Assembly (NCBI GenBank): GCA_002440745.1
Contig: DJVB01000030.1
Coordinates: forward strand, 62,001 to 126,000
Source: Bacteroidales bacterium UBA6267
GTDB lineage: Bacteria; Bacteroidota; Bacteroidia; Bacteroidales; UBA1556
DNA length: 64,000 nt
Reading direction: 5' to 3'
The notes below the pieces were generated by a model that saw only the letters and a program-made list of their open reading frames with translations, ran no database searches and was not told where the DNA came from. The translations under genes and the position numbers were made by a program. Positions 61,632 to 64,000 of this stretch are shown one piece after another (within the stretch, counting starts at the first letter, position 1; the number at the start of each line of letters is the position of its first letter).

Positions 61632-62840
61632 TTATATTGCGGATAATTTACCTGCTTTATGAGCCCAAGTCCAAGTGAATACTGCTTTGTTAGCTTGTGG
61701 AGTTCCACCGGCAGTAATACCAGCTGGGATTGGAGTACCATTTACGTGGTTGCCTAAATCAGCAGCAGCACAGTTGATAGTGATACCTGTGAAAGTTACA
61801 CCGGTAGCAGTAATTCTGTTTACTTTTTGGTCAGCTTGTGGGTTAAAAAAGTGGATGTTTTGTAAGTCAACGATAGAGTTAGCGTCAACGTTGATCAAAT
61901 CTTCAGAAGTGATGTCCCAATCAGCGTCATGAGAAATTACAGTTCCGTTTTTGATAGTATGACCTGCAGCCATAGTGCCTTCTGGACCATCAAGCTCGAA
62001 GCAATGTCCGGCAGGAGAGATAACGATAAAATTATCAATTGTACCATCCCATGATTGGTCAGTATCAATACCATCGTCACCAACATTCCAAGAGATTAAA
62101 TTGGTAACATTTACAGTTCCACCGAAGAACTCAATACCATCGTCCTGATTAGAAACGATTTCGATGTTTTCGATAGTTGTTCCTGAACCAACACCACCAA
62201 GGGTTAAACCGTTGATTTCGTTACCAGAACCGATGTTTGTACCACCGTGACGGATGGAGATATATTTCAAAACGCCGGAGTTGTCAGCGGCATTTGTTCC
62301 ACCATAAAGACCATTAGGGTCAGAAGTTGGAATACCTTCGATTTGTACTTCAATAGCATCACCACTAACAGAGATAGGAGCTTTTCCAAGTACAATCAAA
62401 CCACCCCAAAGACCATTAACTACTGGGTCAAGGTTAGGACTACCAAAATTACCGGCAGCTACATCAGCTGGTTTAATTTCGTCAGCAACAGTAGTGAAGA
62501 TGATTGGCATAGTTGCAGTACCTTCGGCCATTAATTTTCCACCACGTGCAATAAGTAAAGCAGTTGCATTTGCAGCAGCACCAGCCTGACCTTTAATAAT
62601 AGTACCGGCTTCAATGGTTAAAGTTACACCATCAACAACGGCAATACGACCTGCTAACTCATATACTTTGTCCTTAGTCCAAGTTGTGTTAGCTGTAATG
62701 TTTGAAGATACAATTACGTTACCTGTAGTTGGGGTAGGAGTTGTTGTATCATCACCGTCATCATCTTTATCACAAGATGTGAAGAGTAAAGAAGCACTAA
62801 ATAATAAGAGTGCGAGCAGAGATAGATTTCTTGTTTTCAT
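61632..62840 (-). CDS. Surface lipoprotein with right-handed beta-helix fold
   Basis: A 402-residue protein. The lipoprotein signal ends LLFTSCDKDDDGDD. The acidic residues after the Cys match the Bacteroidota surface-export signal, so it should face outward. A Thr/Pro linker follows. From residue 40 the sequence is repetitive and beta-rich (ITANTTWTKDKVYELAGRIAV, LTIEAGTIIKG, LLIARGGKLMAEGTATMPIIFT, WGGLIVLGKAPI, IENIEIVSNQDDGIEFFGG, NVGDDGIDTDQSWDGTIDNF), as in beta-helix proteins. It is encoded before the TonB receptor and likely is its surface partner. Phased TTAA repeats upstream suggest control by the divergent PhoB-like regulator. Confidence 0.85.
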   Translation of the reverse strand: MKTRNLSLLALLLFSASLLFTSCDKDDDGDDTTTPTPTTGNVIVSSNITANTTWTKDKVYELAGRIAVVDGVTLTIEAGTIIKGQAGAAANATALLIARGGKLMAEGTATMPIIFTTVADEIKPADVAAGNFGSPNLDPVVNGLWGGLIVLGKAPISVSGDAIEVQIEGIPTSDPNGLYGGTNAADNSGVLKYISIRHGGTNIGSGNEINGLTLGGVGSGTTIENIEIVSNQDDGIEFFGGTVNVTNLISWNVGDDGIDTDQSWDGTIDNFIVISPAGHCFELDGPEGTMAAGHTIKNGTVISHDADWDITSEDLINVDANSIVDLQNIHFFNPQADQKVNRITATGVTFTGITINCAAADLGNHVNGTPIPAGITAGGTPQANKAVFTWTWAHKAGKLSAI

Positions 62841-62911
62841 GTTACTTAATTTGATTAAAGTTTGGGTTAAAATTCATGCGGCAAAACAACCACCATTAAA
62901 AGAAGTTAATA

Positions 62912-62937
62912 TTAAATGCAGATTAACTTTGTGTTAA
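62912..62937. promoter_or_regulatory. Phased TTAA repeats between lipoprotein and response regulator genes
   Basis: TTAA begins at 62912, 62923 and 62934, exactly 11 bases apart. Read on the minus strand it includes TTAACA, five bases, then TTAATC, as in PhoP/PhoB-type boxes. A -7-like TTGTTTTG (minus strand, 62882-62889) lies about 22 bases beyond on the lipoprotein side. This is a candidate Pho box. Confidence 0.5.
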
Positions 62938-63001
62938 ATGGCTAATGGCTAATAGTATCTTTTAGTAAAGGTATATTAATATTTACTTAACAGCCAGCGT
63001 A

Positions 63002-63009
63002 TAGTTTTG
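63002..63009 (+). promoter_or_regulatory. -7 element of the response regulator gene
   Basis: TAGTTTTG is a perfect TAnnTTTG, 19 bases before the ATG at 63028, giving a very short leader. Confidence 0.5.
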
Positions 63010-63027
63010 CCGCCAAATATATTGAAT

Positions 63028-63711
63028 ATGAGTAGAATTTTAATTGTAGATGATGATCCGGATATCCTTGAGTTCTTAGGATACAATTTCGAGTCTGAAG
63101 GTTTTGAAGTGCACACCGCCGCCGATGGTAAGGAAGCAATTTCGAAAGCAAAGTCTGTAAAGCCTGATTTGATAATCATGGATGTTATGATGCCTCGAAT
63201 GGATGGAATTGAGGCCACAACAGAGTTGAGAAATCTTCCTGAGTTTTCGGAGACCATTATTATTTTTCTAACCGCTAGGGGAGAAGATTATTCTCAATTA
63301 GCAGGGTATGATGCCGGTGCTGACGATTATATCACAAAGCCCGTAAAACCAAAAATTCTAATTTCCAAAGTTAACGCATTATTAAGAAGGAGTAACGTTA
63401 GTAATGATAGCGCTAATAAGTCTGGAAAGGCGGACAAGAAACGACTTCAAATCGACAAGGAGAAGTATATGGTGATAAAAGATGGCGAAAGTCTTTACCT
63501 GCCTCGTAAAGAGTTTGAATTATTATCCCTATTGGTTTCCCGTCCAGGCAAAGTATTTCTCAGAGATGAGATTTATGCAAAAGTTTGGGGATCCGAAACA
63601 GTCGTTGGCGATCGCACCATAGATGTCCATATCAGAAAACTCAGAGCTAAAGTAGGTGAGGATTTGATAAAGACAATCAAAGGTGTAGGATACCGCTACG
63701 AAGAGTCTTAG
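63028..63711 (+). CDS. OmpR/PhoB-family response regulator
   Basis: A 227-residue regulator. The ATG at 63028 (MSRILIVDDDPDILEFLG) is chosen over an in-frame TTG at 63007. The receiver domain covers residues 1-120: an acidic DDD pocket, the phosphorylated Asp in PDLIIMDVMMPRMDG, FLTARGE (Thr switch) and DDYITKPVKP (Lys). The C-terminal winged helix (about 135-225) has LYLPRKEFELLSLLVSRPG and the recognition part TVVGDRTIDVHIRKLRAKVG, ending IKGVGYRYEES. It resembles PhoB/PhoP. No histidine kinase lies in the window. It is divergent from the lipoprotein-TonB receptor pair. Confidence 0.93.
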   Translation: MSRILIVDDDPDILEFLGYNFESEGFEVHTAADGKEAISKAKSVKPDLIIMDVMMPRMDGIEATTELRNLPEFSETIIIFLTARGEDYSQLAGYDAGADDYITKPVKPKILISKVNALLRRSNVSNDSANKSGKADKKRLQIDKEKYMVIKDGESLYLPRKEFELLSLLVSRPGKVFLRDEIYAKVWGSETVVGDRTIDVHIRKLRAKVGEDLIKTIKGVGYRYEES

Positions 63712-64000
63712 AAATACATTATATAACCTTTCCCGTGGATATTTTTGATGTTTATGGAAGGGTCGGACTCAAAATACTTTCTCAATTTTCCAACATAAAC
63801 ATCATAGGATCTTGAACCGAGGTCTTCGGGTTTGTTCCAAACGTGGCGATATGCCATCTCGCGTGAAACAAATCTTTTCCTGTTGTCATAGAACAACATA
63901 ATCAGTTGAGCTTCGCGTTTTGACAGATTGAACTCATTGTCTCCTTCGGCTAATAATCTTGGCACAGGATAGAATTTAAACTTCCCAATTTTTAAATATT
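63708..64000 (-). CDS. OmpR-type response regulator, C-terminal part (cut by the window edge)
   Basis: The frame is open to the window end without a start codon needed, so only the DNA-binding domain of a larger protein is seen. In order: KIGKFKFYP, FNLSKREAQLIMLFYDNRKRFVSREMAYRHVW, and DLGSRSYDVYVGKLRKYFES as the recognition region, ending NIHGKGYIMYF. The Ser-Arg-Ser replaces the usual Thr-Asn-Thr before Val-Asp-Val-like sequence. It is tail to tail with the PhoB-like gene, and the two stop codons overlap (63708-63711). The receiver domain is expected just beyond the window. Confidence 0.88.
   Translation of the reverse strand, partial: YLKIGKFKFYPVPRLLAEGDNEFNLSKREAQLIMLFYDNRKRFVSREMAYRHVWNKPEDLGSRSYDVYVGKLRKYFESDPSINIKNIHGKGYIMYF

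Noticed and set aside
58631..62840. Reading the TonB receptor and lipoprotein as a SusC/SusD glycan uptake pair
   Set aside because: The lipoprotein is a beta-helix protein and lacks the helical TPR fold and length of SusD, and no glycoside hydrolases are adjacent.
1..64000. tRNA, rRNA, prophage, complete insertion sequence or biosynthetic cluster
   Set aside because: No tRNA-like TTCGANTC arms in a cloverleaf context, no transposase or integrase frames, and no polyketide or peptide synthase genes were seen; the KilA-N gene alone is not evidence for a prophage.

Overview
This window comes from a member of the Bacteroidota. The evidence is concordant: six large surface proteins end in type IX secretion (T9SS) sorting domains of the type A or gliding-associated (CHU_C-like) kind. 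Several genes are preceded by the Bacteroidota promoter -7 element TAnnTTTG, and ribosome binding sites are mostly absent. There is a TonB-dependent receptor with a carboxypeptidase-like regulatory domain, and a lipoprotein with an acidic Cys-Asp-Lys-Asp-Asp surface export signal. The DNA is AT-rich. No rRNA, tRNA, CRISPR array or complete insertion sequence was seen. The T9SS cargo genes alone cover about 27.7 kb, roughly 43 percent of the window.

Left part (1-19.8 kb, minus strand): an ECF sigma factor is followed by a membrane protein that joins an anti-sigma-like N-terminus to a gliding-associated C-terminal domain. Next comes a 4378-residue secreted adhesin. A metal/Fe-S cluster follows: two MinD-type ATPases carrying ferredoxin insertions, two NifX-like proteins (one His-tailed), a ZIP metal transporter and a small Gly/Arg-rich DUF5320-like protein with a full Shine-Dalgarno site. 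Two heptanucleotide repeat arrays lie inside this cluster.

Centre (19.9-47.2 kb): a CvfB-like RNA-binding protein, a lamin-tail-domain protein built from 1119-bp tandem duplications, a lone nucleotidyltransferase and a beta-propeller protein with eight 150-bp repeats come first. They are followed by a KilA-N protein behind a collapsed type III methylase gene, and by a tightly overlapping operon (GT39-MORN, GT2, methyltransferase, rlmN). Then come a CUB/P-domain gliding-type protein, a PepSY protein, a quinol nitric oxide reductase with its Rrf2 regulator and a matching pair of candidate operators, a LamG protein, a second methylase stub beside a Fic protein, and a PlsC-like acyltransferase.

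Right part (47.2-64 kb): a MITE-like repeat pair, ligA, a ClbS/DfsB-like protein and lolD precede the homogentisate pathway operon (hmgA, hpd, fahA, flavin-reductase-like gene). After these come an exported superoxide-reductase-like protein, two small secreted proteins, a 42-bp GC-rich palindrome, a beta-helix lipoprotein plus TonB receptor pair, and two tail-to-tail OmpR/PhoB-type response regulators, one cut by the window edge. Phased TTAA repeats upstream of the lipoprotein and of a small secreted protein resemble Pho boxes and may link them to the adjacent PhoB-like regulator.
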